Program-made: the position numbers and the translations under genes
Notes under the pieces: model-generated
The model's input: only the letters and a program-made list of their open reading frames with translations
What the model was told of the DNA's origin: nothing
Database searches by the model: none
In this document: positions 39,097 through 48,100 of the stretch, piece after piece
How positions within the stretch are numbered: the stretch's first letter is position 1
Layout of the letters: every line of letters starts with the position of its first letter
Source of the DNA: Flavobacteriales bacterium
Lineage (GTDB): Bacteria; Bacteroidota; Bacteroidia; Flavobacteriales_D; Crocinitomicaceae
NCBI GenBank assembly: GCA_947462255.1
Contig: CANHOA010000009.1
Span: 53,960 to 117,959, forward strand
DNA length: 64,000 nt
Direction: 5' to 3'

Positions 39097-39381
39097 TCAC
39101 GCCATCTCAAACTCCCAATGATCTCCTACTGGGACAATAGAAGTTTGTAACGACACTTCAAATTGGTCTTTGATTATTATTGGTGAAGAGCCAAACACGG
39201 TATTAAAGCGATAATGGAGCGCCAAAATACCATGAATCTGAGCGCGAACACCCACAATTCCAGTTTTTTGGGTCTTGTTGTAAATAGTAATTAATTCTGT
39301 CGTCGAAGTATTTTCAAGGGCGCTTAATCTGATGTCGATTGCCTCACGATCGCCCGTTTGAGGGATAAATAAATAGATCAT
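39097..39381 (-). CDS. Small protein of unknown function
   Basis: The 94-residue protein starts MIYLFIPQTGDREAIDIRLS and is not recognised. It has no signal peptide or membrane helix and looks beta-rich. The first 18 codons and the upstream leader are repeated about 750 bases away at 40084-40166, where the frame soon stops. A third small gene at 42045 also begins with an IPxxGDR motif. This suggests a local small-gene family that has been duplicated and worn down. Confidence 0.5.
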   Translation of the reverse strand: MIYLFIPQTGDREAIDIRLSALENTSTTELITIYNKTQKTGIVGVRAQIHGILALHYRFNTVFGSSPIIIKDQFEVSLQTSIVPVGDHWEFEMA

Positions 39382-39414
39382 GTTAGTTGATTTAAAGGTT
39401 TAATGAATGAATTG
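39332..39414. repeat. Direct repeat, copy 1 (about 83 bp)
   Basis: This stretch covers the first 17 codons and the leader of the 94-residue gene. It matches 40084-40166 at about 75 of 83 positions by eye, in the same orientation. Confidence 0.85.
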
Positions 39415-39424
39415 TTGCCATGAT

Positions 39425-39811
39425 TTATTCTGGTTCATATATATATAAATATTTATTTAAGAAAAATAATTCAGTATACACATTCTCTTGGTGTTTAACA
39501 ACTACTCTATAGCCTCCATTTTGGATTTTATTACAAAATAAAATATATACACGATTTCTATTTTCATAGTCAGGCCAATGTGAGACTATTAAAACATCAG
39601 ACTTTTTATCTATAAAAGTATAATTTGTATCTCGATTATTAGCGTCTAACACGCGCATGATTGTATGGATAGCCTGTTTTTTTGTCTTCAAGATTGAGGA
39701 AAATACATCGTCCCCGTTATCTAATCGCACCGAGTCTAAACCCACGAAGTTTTGTGCGAATGATGTTACCGATATTCCTAAGAATAACATCGTTGTTTTA
39801 AGTGTTCTCAT
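39425..39811 (-). CDS. Small secreted protein of unknown function
   Basis: The 128-residue protein has a signal peptide (MRTLKTTMLFLGISVTSFAQ) and a mature part with no recognised domain, ending in YLYIYEPE. Its start is followed upstream by another small minus-strand reading frame for a membrane protein. It lies in the accessory patch between mnmE and the large adhesin cluster. Confidence 0.5.
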   Translation of the reverse strand: MRTLKTTMLFLGISVTSFAQNFVGLDSVRLDNGDDVFSSILKTKKQAIHTIMRVLDANNRDTNYTFIDKKSDVLIVSHWPDYENRNRVYILFCNKIQNGGYRVVVKHQENVYTELFFLNKYLYIYEPE

Positions 39812-39828
39812 TTTATATTTAAGTTAAG

Positions 39829-39996
39829 TTAAATTACTAATTCTCCAAATGCAATAATCATTGTGTATACAAGGAATATAGACGATACCATGGCTATTAT
39901 TATACCTGAAAGTGCTATAAATCTGTACCTTATAAACTTTAATGGAAGCCAACACGATAGCGTGAAGACTGTTAACGATATTAAAAAATTTGTCAT
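39829..39996 (-). CDS. Candidate small membrane protein (55 residues)
   Basis: An ATG at 39996 opens a frame of 55 residues that is almost wholly hydrophobic: LISLTVFTLSCWLPLKF, then FIALSGIIIAMVSSIFLVYT and MIIAFGEL. It would make two membrane helices. It lies 17 bases upstream of the secreted 128-residue gene on the same strand. No good ribosome-binding site was seen, so this is a candidate only. Confidence 0.35.
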   Translation of the reverse strand: MTNFLISLTVFTLSCWLPLKFIRYRFIALSGIIIAMVSSIFLVYTMIIAFGELVI

Positions 39997-40061
39997 GTCT
40001 TAAGTTTTAGTGAATCTTGGACTGCACCCAAGAAGTATGCTCGGGCGGAAGCCCCTCTCTT

Positions 40062-40133
40062 TTATCTTGTAAATTTTAATCGTGTGTCGATTGTCTCACG
40101 ATCGCCGGCTTGAGGGATAAATAAATAGGTCAT
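40062..40133 (-). pseudogene. Truncated copy of the 94-residue gene start
   Basis: An ATG at 40133 reads MTYLFIPQAGDRETIDTRLK and stops after 23 codons. The first 18 residues match the start of the gene at 39097-39381 with a few changes; the rest of the gene is missing. Confidence 0.7.
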
Positions 40134-40166
40134 GCTAGTTGATTTAAAGGTTTAGTTAATGAATTG
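40084..40166. repeat. Direct repeat, copy 2 (about 83 bp)
   Basis: It matches 39332-39414 at about 75 of 83 positions. The matching block ends inside the coding part, so the second gene copy was cut off. The surrounding 39997-40205 holds only a small GGGC-GGAA-GCCC hairpin at 40043-40054. Confidence 0.85.
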
Positions 40167-40205
40167 CATAAGTGAGATTTCAATTATTTTAAATGTTCCC
40201 ACTCC

Positions 40206-41264
40206 TTATTCCAGGTCTTCTATTATTACTTCGCTTTTATAAAACCGGAAGGAGGTGCGTTCAAAGGGTTTACCGATTTGGACATCAAATTTTCCATTTG
40301 AAAAAGTTGCTTTTGCATATTGGGGAGCATTAAATGGATAAACAGCCATGGGAAGCAAGGGGGTCTCTAATTCCCCATTCACCTTAATTTGATCAAATTG
40401 AAAGCGCAAATATGGAATTTTAGATACGGGAAGGCGCTTATAATACAATTCCACAAAAATCGCTTGATTCTTATCAAGAAATAGTTGTTCGCCAGGAAAT
40501 GCTAGACTTCCAGTTTGAATGAGGGATTTTTTTTCGTGAGAAAAAACCTGCATAGCGACAAAGGTATGTACGACACCATCGATCGTTACTTTTTCATGTG
40601 TATTGCGTAAGGTGATGGTATATTTCCCTTTTTTCCAGGGTAGAGCATTCCGGACACTAATAAAATCGCCTTCATATCCCCCACTCTCCCCTACACCCGA
40701 TTTTTGAATTTTCATAGCCGTTCCTAATCGCTCCGACCATCTTGAAAAGATAGAAGCACGTCCTAGATCAACGAAATTTCCAAAGTTATTCTCCCCATTC
40801 ACCCCACGATATCCCCCACAATGTGTTTGAATTCCATTATAAAAACCTTTTTGGTTAATCTCAGAGGATTGTGTACAGAGATACAAATACATGTCTTCAG
40901 GGATATCATCCTGAATGGTAATATCTATTGAAAATGATTCCAACAACAGCGAATCCTCAAATTCATAATAAATGTCGACTAGATGCCAACATGGAATAAC
41001 AATGTATTCACCTAAAAATTTTCCGTCTTGAAAATATCCGGTTTGTTTATCGCCGTTCAAATCTATTAGCGTTCCGATTCCAGATGCTAAACCATTTTCA
41101 ACTTGACCTAAATAAGTCGTCCAATCTTCATTCATTATTTTTCTGAACTCAGGGGCGGGTTCATACTTACTTGGAACTTGGCCCCAAGCACTTGTAAATA
41201 TTACGCTAACAAAAATAGCACTTGTAATTTGGCGATAGCCGGGCAATTTTAGAAAAACTTTCAT
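40206..41264 (-). CDS. Secreted protein, possible DUF3472-like domain
   Basis: The 352-residue protein has a signal peptide (SAIFVSVIFTSAWGQ). Residues 45-75 contain a MORN-like segment (YLGQVENGLASGIGTLIDLN, then GYFQDGKFLG). The middle (GFYNGIQTHCGGY, ASIFSRWSERLGTAM, GESGGYEGDF, LPWKKGKYTITL) resembles the beta-sandwich of DUF3472 proteins. The resemblance is from memory of the pattern and is not proved. It is probably surface or periplasmic; function unknown. It stands alone on its strand. Confidence 0.5.
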   Translation of the reverse strand: MKVFLKLPGYRQITSAIFVSVIFTSAWGQVPSKYEPAPEFRKIMNEDWTTYLGQVENGLASGIGTLIDLNGDKQTGYFQDGKFLGEYIVIPCWHLVDIYYEFEDSLLLESFSIDITIQDDIPEDMYLYLCTQSSEINQKGFYNGIQTHCGGYRGVNGENNFGNFVDLGRASIFSRWSERLGTAMKIQKSGVGESGGYEGDFISVRNALPWKKGKYTITLRNTHEKVTIDGVVHTFVAMQVFSHEKKSLIQTGSLAFPGEQLFLDKNQAIFVELYYKRLPVSKIPYLRFQFDQIKVNGELETPLLPMAVYPFNAPQYAKATFSNGKFDVQIGKPFERTSFRFYKSEVIIEDLE

Positions 41265-41653
41265 GATAAATAGTTTTATAGGTTAAACAAATTATCAGAA
41301 AAAGAAAGCTGAGTAAAAAGATACATTTCTTTTTGAACCTTCGTTCCTCATTGCTTTTCCACCGTGCCTTGTCAGATCGGTTGGCTTTCGTTTTTTAGAC
41401 GAAACTCTTAATGATTTTGACCTAATAACAACAAGTTTTAGATTCGTTACACTTAAATTTTATTTATTAATTTTTTGTAACCATTTTAGTTATTTTTATT
41501 AATTTGGACGTGTATTTCGAACCTTAAATGGTACCAACCGAGTGAAGACACCGCGGTGGTAAAACGATACGGGCTTTTAAAGTCAAAATTAACGTTGGTT
41601 TCCAATTTTAATCGAAATACAAATAATTTAATTTATTCATTAATACTATTTGT
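41265..41653. other. Gene-free interval
   Basis: No convincing frame is seen on either strand. It holds a perfect 10-base palindrome, CACCGCGGTG (41549-41558), whose role is unknown, and is otherwise AT-rich. Both flanking genes start outward from it, so it should hold two divergent promoters, but neither has a clear TAnnTTTG box. Confidence 0.5.
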
Positions 41654-42019
41654 ATGAAAAAAACAGTTTTTTTAATTTTTAAAAATGGCAAAACATTGCC
41701 TGTAGAGGCAAAAAAGATGGAGGTTACCACTAACCAAGCGATGCTTCCAACATACCCAATTGAATTACCCCTTTTCATTGAGGTAAACCACCAGGGATTG
41801 ACAACGCTTTTGAATTTGAGCCACCAATCCGATTGCATGGTTCTTCAATTTAAAAAAGATGGACGATTTTCTGGAGCAACCATTAGTAAAAACAGGAATG
41901 AGGGATTCTTTATGATTCAATCTCAAGCATCATTTATCTTAATGATGCCCTGGCCGCTCAACTTCTCACCTAATGAACTTGAGAATCTAAGTGTTGAGCA
42001 TCTTGATAATTTATCCTAA
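41654..42019 (+). CDS. Small protein of unknown function
   Basis: The 121-residue protein (MKKTVFLIFKNGKTLPVEAK) is mixed alpha/beta with no signal peptide and no recognised domain. It is followed within 30 bases by a second small frame and then by a WYL-like gene on the same strand, so these may form a small operon. Confidence 0.45.
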   Translation: MKKTVFLIFKNGKTLPVEAKKMEVTTNQAMLPTYPIELPLFIEVNHQGLTTLLNLSHQSDCMVLQFKKDGRFSGATISKNRNEGFFMIQSQASFILMMPWPLNFSPNELENLSVEHLDNLS

Positions 42020-42044
42020 ACTTTTACAAATAAAATTTACAACT

Positions 42045-42182
42045 ATGATTAGTGGACACCTTTACATCCCTCGACAAGGGGATCGAAATTTTTTTATAAA
42101 TTATTACAATGACTTTATGAAACTTAGCGACTTAGAACTTGAAAATGTAACTATTTCCGCCAAAAAAACCCATTCTTTATGA
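42045..42182 (+). CDS. Very small protein sharing an IPxxGDR start
   Basis: From the ATG at 42045 the protein has 45 residues, MISGHLYIPRQGDRNFFINY at the start. The LYIPRQGDR part resembles LFIPQTGDR of the gene at 39097-39381. Its last 4 bases overlap the WYL-like gene (ATGA), which suggests coupled translation. It may be a worn-down family member or a real short protein. Confidence 0.4.
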   Translation: MISGHLYIPRQGDRNFFINYYNDFMKLSDLELENVTISAKKTHSL

Positions 42183-42538
42183 CACAGAAAGAGCAACAAA
42201 TCATAGACATTTTAATAACTGCTATAAAAGGTGGGAACTTAATTCGGTTTGAGTATAAAGGACAAATTAGGATAGTGGAACCCTATTTAATAGGAGAACT
42301 TTATAGTAAATTTCAAAATCATTTGGAAGAAGGAGAATTTGCCCTAAGAGCGTGGTTTGTTAGTGGTTTCTCAAACCGACCTATTGACAAAAAAGAAGGT
42401 GATAGGTGGCGAATTTATGAACTAAATAAAATGATAGAAATTGAACTATTAACTGAAATGAATAAAATTGTAAGGCCTTTTTATATTCCAGACGACAAAG
42501 ATTTTAAACGTATAAATTACCGTGTAAATGTTAAATAG
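42179..42538 (+). CDS. Stand-alone WYL-like domain protein
   Basis: The 119-residue protein follows the WYL pattern: an N-terminal helix (IIDILITAIKGGNLIRFEYKG), then QIRIVEPYLIGELY, FALRAWFVSGFS, DRWRIYELNKMIEIEL. WYL domains bind nucleic acids or nucleotides and often control defence genes, but they usually come with a helix-turn-helix, which is absent here. Function is inferred from the fold only. Confidence 0.55.
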   Translation: MTQKEQQIIDILITAIKGGNLIRFEYKGQIRIVEPYLIGELYSKFQNHLEEGEFALRAWFVSGFSNRPIDKKEGDRWRIYELNKMIEIELLTEMNKIVRPFYIPDDKDFKRINYRVNVK

Positions 42539-42596
42539 GAATATTCTTGAGTACACTATAAATTTACAAATTACCAAACAAAGAAAAAGACTGGCT

Positions 42597-42610
42597 TTAA
42601 CACGTGTTAA
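42597..42610. promoter_or_regulatory. 14-bp perfect palindrome, possible operator
   Basis: TTAACACGTGTTAA reads the same on both strands and lies 11 bases before the ATG at 42622. It could be a repressor site; no regulator is tied to it. Confidence 0.35.
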
Positions 42611-42621
42611 GTAATTTGTAT

Positions 42622-42885
42622 ATGAATACGATTTTCAATTCCATAAAATATAAGCAACACTATTTAGAAGAGTTTAAATATTTAAGCGATAAGGAATTAG
42701 CTGAAAAATTTAATAGTAAAGTCGGAATTAGGTATTTCAATTTTGCCATTCAAGGATTTATGAATGCTCTGATTGAGGAAATTGAGCGAAGAGAACTAGA
42801 TTACCGCGAAATAGGTGATGAGATGTCAATTTCTTACGCAAATAAAATTAAAATTTTAGACGGGAGAATAACTTTAAAAGATTAA
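42622..42885 (+). CDS. Small protein of unknown function
   Basis: The 87-residue helical protein (from MNTIFNSIKYKQHYLEEF) is not recognised. A GTG at 42604 would add six residues but overlaps the palindrome. It has no signal or membrane segment. Confidence 0.4.
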   Translation: MNTIFNSIKYKQHYLEEFKYLSDKELAEKFNSKVGIRYFNFAIQGFMNALIEEIERRELDYREIGDEMSISYANKIKILDGRITLKD

Positions 42886-42910
42886 TAGTTGAATTTCAAA
42901 GACTAATTAA

Positions 42911-43462
42911 CAAGTAAATGAAACATATGGTTTTAAGCTACCCATCAATCAGCCAACGGCTATTTATGGATATTTTGGCAAACCCAACTTCCCCTCGGGA
43001 GGTGCTGGATTACCCGAAGATTCAAATGCCGCAAGTATTTATTGGGCTCAATCTGCTTTCGTTATGACATCTCGTGAGGAAGCGTTGCGGCTCTTCAGCA
43101 TTGAAACTGCTAAAGGGTGTTTTTACCGGATGATGAAAGATCCCACTTGGGGACATTTGACGATGAAATGGCCTGTGAAAGTCGGCGTTGAAGCGACAAT
43201 CCCTTTCCACTATCCCGAAGGTTTGGTGGAAAGGGTAACACTGGCCGAGTTTGCAGAGCAAGAAGCTCACAGATTGCCGATATTTTTAGGGGCATCACAC
43301 AGCGGCATCTCCCCGAAGTATTCGGTGCTTGACCCCATCCCTGATGGTCATTTACATTTTATCATCTCAAAATCGATGCTGTCGGGCCACGTGAACAGCT
43401 TAAACTTGCAAAGATGGGATGCTCATGAGCATGTGTTTCAAAGAATCAAACAATGGATGTGA
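42911..43462 (+). pseudogene. Headless gene remnant of unknown family
   Basis: The frame is open from 42911 to the TGA at 43462 and reads protein-like throughout (TAIYGYFGKPNFPSGG before the first ATG, then MTSREEALRLFSIETAKGCF and HEHVFQRIKQWM at the end). The first in-frame ATG is at 43064, but the coding pattern clearly begins earlier and no start codon lies before it. The simplest reading is a gene that lost its 5' end. The rest, 43463-43729, holds no clear gene. Confidence 0.5.
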
Positions 43463-43729
43463 TGAATTTGGAAAGCTTGATATTTTTCATGTAAGCTTAA
43501 GATTTCCCTAGCTTACCCAAGAAGATTATTGGAAATTTATACGGTTTTTAATGGGGTGACAGTAGTATTAGAATGAAAGCAGCTTTTTTCGCCATCGCCA
43601 TTCAAAAGAAAAGGATTAACTTAGTTTTCGATATTCCTTGGTTTGGAGATGGGGTCTAGTATAGTGCTAAAATTGTGAAACGAAAGCTTGGTTCGCTTAA
43701 CCTCAAGTTAGTGTTAATTAAAAAAAACA

Positions 43730-44377
43730 ATGATAAATATATTAAAGATTTTAGTTGGACTAATTTTATTCGCAAGTTGTAATGAAAAAGAAAGTATAGA
43801 TGCGAATACTTATTTTCTCAGTTATATAGACAAGGTTCCTGATACGAACCTTAAGACATCTGACTCATTAACGGTAATCCAAGAGAAAATAATATTAAAA
43901 TATAATCTTGGTGTTTATATTCCTAAATATTTTAAATCAATAATTGAAACTAAAGATGAGGAAGCTTTCATTTTTTATAATTCACTAGATAGCAGCCTTA
44001 TACTAGCGAAATGTTTTGATTTTAATGATACTATACTTAAACAAATTGAAAGAAGCACAAAATATGACAGCCCAATTTACGGACCTGATTACAATGACCT
44101 TTCAGAATTTCAACACTTTAAATTGTGCGAAAGAATTATAACAGATTTACTAATCGGACCATTTTACTTTGGAGGCACCCTTTATGATTTGCTTGGTGCA
44201 GAAAATATTATGCATCAAAATTTTATACCTAAATCTAAGAAATATCAATTTGGTGAATTTTCGATACTTTATGACAAAGACAAATACCTCTTTATTATAT
44301 CTCTTCATAATGGATATAGTGAAGATCCGAATGACAAAGCAAGATGGCAAGCATTTAGATTTAATTACAGAAAATGA
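43730..44377 (+). CDS. Lipoprotein of unknown function
   Basis: The 215-residue protein has a lipoprotein signal with lipobox Cys17 (GLILFASCNEKES). The mature domain is not recognised. It is convergent with the trypsin-like lipoprotein gene. Base composition is as AT-rich as its neighbours. Confidence 0.55.
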   Translation: MINILKILVGLILFASCNEKESIDANTYFLSYIDKVPDTNLKTSDSLTVIQEKIILKYNLGVYIPKYFKSIIETKDEEAFIFYNSLDSSLILAKCFDFNDTILKQIERSTKYDSPIYGPDYNDLSEFQHFKLCERIITDLLIGPFYFGGTLYDLLGAENIMHQNFIPKSKKYQFGEFSILYDKDKYLFIISLHNGYSEDPNDKARWQAFRFNYRK

Positions 44378-44405
44378 AATTAACTACCACGGAATGGATA
44401 GTAAA

Positions 44406-45155
44406 TTAGTTGTTTTCCTCATCTAATAAATTCAATATATATTTTGAAGGAACAGCGAAATTTATATTTTGGGCAGCATTTCTTTTTATCGTTGAAACTG
44501 TTATCCCGATTAATTCTAAATCATTATTTACTAATGGACCACCACTACTTCCCGAAGAAATCGGAGCGGTGAATTGAAGAAGGTCATAATCAAAATTCTT
44601 AACTTTTTCAATAGAACTAATTATCCCATTACTAATAGTCCCTTCTTGGCCCATGGGTGTGCCAGCCACCCAAATTTCATTTCCAATCCGTGGGAACTTG
44701 CTATTAATTTTCAAGAATTCGAGAGAATTGAAATTCTTTGTTAATAATATGGCTACATCGTGAGAAATATCCAGTTTGTAAACTTCTATAGCGAATTCTT
44801 TTCCATCTGAATTTCTTTTAGCGACAAATAAAGATCCACCTTCAATTACATGTACGTTAGTTACAATTAAGTTAGATTTAATAAATACTCCAGATCCAAA
44901 TGCCACAGGATTTCCTTTTGAGTCAAATACTTTAATGCTAACCGAAACATCAAGTAATTTCTCTCCGATTGTTTTATCTTCAATCACTGGATCTTTTGTT
45001 TGTTTTTTTACTATAACAGGCTGAACCTTTTTGTTTTCACCAAAAAGATCATTGTCAGTTTGAGAATCAGAATTCCCACCAAACATTTCATCATTTGATG
45101 TGTCACAACCAATTATTACAAATAATAAAATATATAAAAAATAGATTTTACTCAT
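44406..45155 (-). CDS. Trypsin-like serine protease lipoprotein (HtrA-type catalytic domain)
   Basis: The 249-residue protein has a lipobox Cys17 (LFVIIGCDTS), a 50-residue spacer and a protease domain with the full triad: His102 in TNVHVIEGG, Asp133 in DISHDVAIL and Ser204 in SSGSSGGPLVNN. It has no PDZ domain, unlike HtrA/DegP. It is the last gene of the minus-strand adhesin cluster; its ATG shares one base with the adhesin stop codon (TAATG), so translation is coupled. It may process or check the exported cluster proteins (inference). Confidence 0.8.
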   Translation of the reverse strand: MSKIYFLYILLFVIIGCDTSNDEMFGGNSDSQTDNDLFGENKKVQPVIVKKQTKDPVIEDKTIGEKLLDVSVSIKVFDSKGNPVAFGSGVFIKSNLIVTNVHVIEGGSLFVAKRNSDGKEFAIEVYKLDISHDVAILLTKNFNSLEFLKINSKFPRIGNEIWVAGTPMGQEGTISNGIISSIEKVKNFDYDLLQFTAPISSGSSGGPLVNNDLELIGITVSTIKRNAAQNINFAVPSKYILNLLDEENN

Positions 45156-48100
45156 TATATCTTAAAAAATTTAATTGTTAATTTATCTATCAACCCTTCC
45201 AAAAGGATAAAATAGATGCCACTTTCTAGTTTGGAGACATCTAATTTGTCAGTAGCATCAAAATTATTTTGGCAGATAATCTGTCCATTAATATCTATTA
45301 ATTTGTAGGAATTAAAATGTGAAAAGTTTCCAATGAATTGCACCATGTCTGTTGCAGGGTTAGGATAAATACGGATGATTTCATCAATATTTTCGATTGT
45401 TGAGGCAGTGAAGATTGGCGGGTTAAAATATGATTTTGTGATACAGTTATTACCATTGCTTATTTCAACCCAATAATTAAAGCTGCTTAAATCAATATTA
45501 TTATAATTGCAATATTGAGAATAAACACCAACCGATACAGGAATATGTGTTACTATAGATTCGTAGCCCCAATTCATGAATGAATAATCCTCTGTCGTGT
45601 ACAAAACATTAGAAGATAAGGCAAGAACCGTTGCTGGATTTAGTGAAACTGTTGTGTCAAGTATAATATTTTTTAAATATGAATTCTGACATCCTGTTGA
45701 AGCAATTGTTTCTGTAATTATAACTTGACCGCTCATTTGATTGGATGGATTTATTGAGGTCCAATGAATATATACCACATTTGAGCTTGAATCTGATTGA
45801 AATTCTCCATTTACTACAGACCAATCAAGGAAATTTGAAGTAGATGGAACGCTATATTCTACCCAATAACTGTTTTGGCATAATTGTGCTGCACCTGTAA
45901 TGATTGGATATGGAATCGGCAGCAAATTGATGGTAATCTCTTCCGTTGTACTACAATTATTAGTATCAGTAATTTCAAGAAAAATTGTTCCAGAAGAATC
46001 AACAATTTGATTAATTGAGTTCAATGTCGAATTTAGCAATCCATTCCATAGACATGTTAAATTTGGACTTACATTTAACTGTAGATTTTCATTTGAGCAA
46101 ATTTCGTAATTATTACTTAGTCCACTTTGAGGTAAATCATTCACTGTAATTATTACAAAGTCGCTACTTGTACAACCATTCAATCCCGTAGCGGTTAATG
46201 TAAATGTTGTTGTACCTTGAATATTGGCTGACGGTGTTAAAGATCCAGGATTCGAAACTAAAGAACTTGGTGTCCAAAAAATATTGTTTGCATTTGATAC
46301 CCCACTTAAAGCTAGCGATGAACCATTACAGATTGTGTCATTTGTCCCTGCATTTACGGTAGGTAAACTATTGTTCACTGTCACAATAACTTGATCTGTT
46401 GCTGTACATCCACTGGCTGTGTTGGTTGCAGTTAAAGTATAAGGGGTAGTTGCCGAAGGGTTAGCAGTAGGAATTGATATCGTAGCAGAAGTTAAACCCG
46501 TTGATGGTGACCAAGAATATGTATTTCCTGCGACAGCAGTCGTTCCAATAGTAGTTCCATTTGGATTGAGAGTACATGTCTTCGTAAAATCCGCCCCTGC
46601 ATTAGCCAATGGAACAGCATTATTTACTATCACAAGAACTTGATCTGTTGCTGTACATCCACTGGCTGTGTTGGTTGCAGTTAAAGTATAAGTGGTAGTA
46701 GCTGAAGGGTTAGCAGTAGTACTCGCAGCCAAAGAAGATGTTAAATTAGTAGTAGGTGACCACGAATAGGTGTTTCCAACGACAGCAGACGTTCCAATAG
46801 TATCTCCATTTGGATTAAGTGTGCATGTCTTCGTAAAATCTGCCCCTGCATTAGCAAGTGGAACAGAATTATTTACTATCACAAGAACTTGATCTGTTGC
46901 TGTACATCCACTGGCTGTGTTGGTTGCAGTTAAAGTATAAGGGGTAGTAGATGAAGGCATTGCATTTGTTTGACTTGAATTTGTATTACTCAAACCATTA
47001 GTAGGTGACCAAGAATATTGTAAGCCTGCTTCTGGTAAATTGCCAATTACAGCACCATTTACATTTTGATTACAAGATATAGTTAAATCAATTCCCGCAT
47101 AGGCCAATGGAACAGCATTATTTACTGTCACAAGAACTTGATCTGTTGCTGTACATCCACTGGCTGTGTTGGTTGCAGTTAAAGTATAAGTGGTAGTAGC
47201 TGAAGGGTTAGCAGTAGGAATTGATATCGTAGCAGAAGTTAAACCCGTTGATGGTGACCAAGAATATGTATTTCCTGCAACAGCAGTCGTTCCAATTGCA
47301 GCTCCATTTGGATTAAGTATGCATGTTTTAGTAAAATCTGAACCGGCATTAGCAATTGGAACAGCATTATCAACTGTCACAATTACTTGATCTGTTGCTG
47401 TACATCCATTAACTGGGTTGTAGGCGGTCAGTGAATAAGTTGTATTAGTTAAAGGAATTGCATTTGTCTGACTTGAATTTGCATTACTCAAACCATTAGT
47501 AGGAAACCAAGAATAGGCAATTCCATTAACTGAGCCCGTGCCAATTAATAAACCAGAGGGGTTTGTAATGCAAGTAATAAGCCCATCATTACCAGCTGAT
47601 GCAAGTGGAACAGAATTATTTACAGTGACAATCACACTGTCTTTTGAACTACAAGAACTTAAAGGATCAGTAACAGTTAGTGTATAAATTGTTGTTGATG
47701 CTGGATTTGCAATTGGATTTGCAATAGTTGAAGCACTAAGTGCGCTTATTGGTATCCAAGCATAAGTATAACCAGGTATGGCTGAAGCGCCTATCATTGC
47801 ACCGCTTACATTTTGAATACACGTTATAGAAAAATCTAACCCAGCATTGGAATTAGGCGCCGGTTTTACCTCAAGAATTAGCGTAAATGGAAGACCACTA
47901 CAACCATTGGTGGTTGGAGTAATGGTGTATGAAACGGATTGATTTAGCAGAGTCAAATTTGTTAATGTTTGACCAAAGGACTGTGGAATTGTGTTATTCG
48001 TTTCTCCAATAACTTGTGTGTTATTCGTTACTGACCATGTGTAAAGTGTACTTAAAGGAACAATATCAGGAATGGTCCAATTACCCAAATAATTCACATT

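Noticed and set aside
41510..41600. GC-richer patch with CACCGCGGTG that might be an RNA gene
   Set aside because: No cloverleaf or long stem could be drawn beyond the 10-base palindrome.
43573..43659. 28-codon frame starting MKAAFFAIAIQKK
   Set aside because: It is too short, has no clear ribosome-binding site and is followed by more broken sequence. It may be remnant DNA, but it cannot be supported as a gene.
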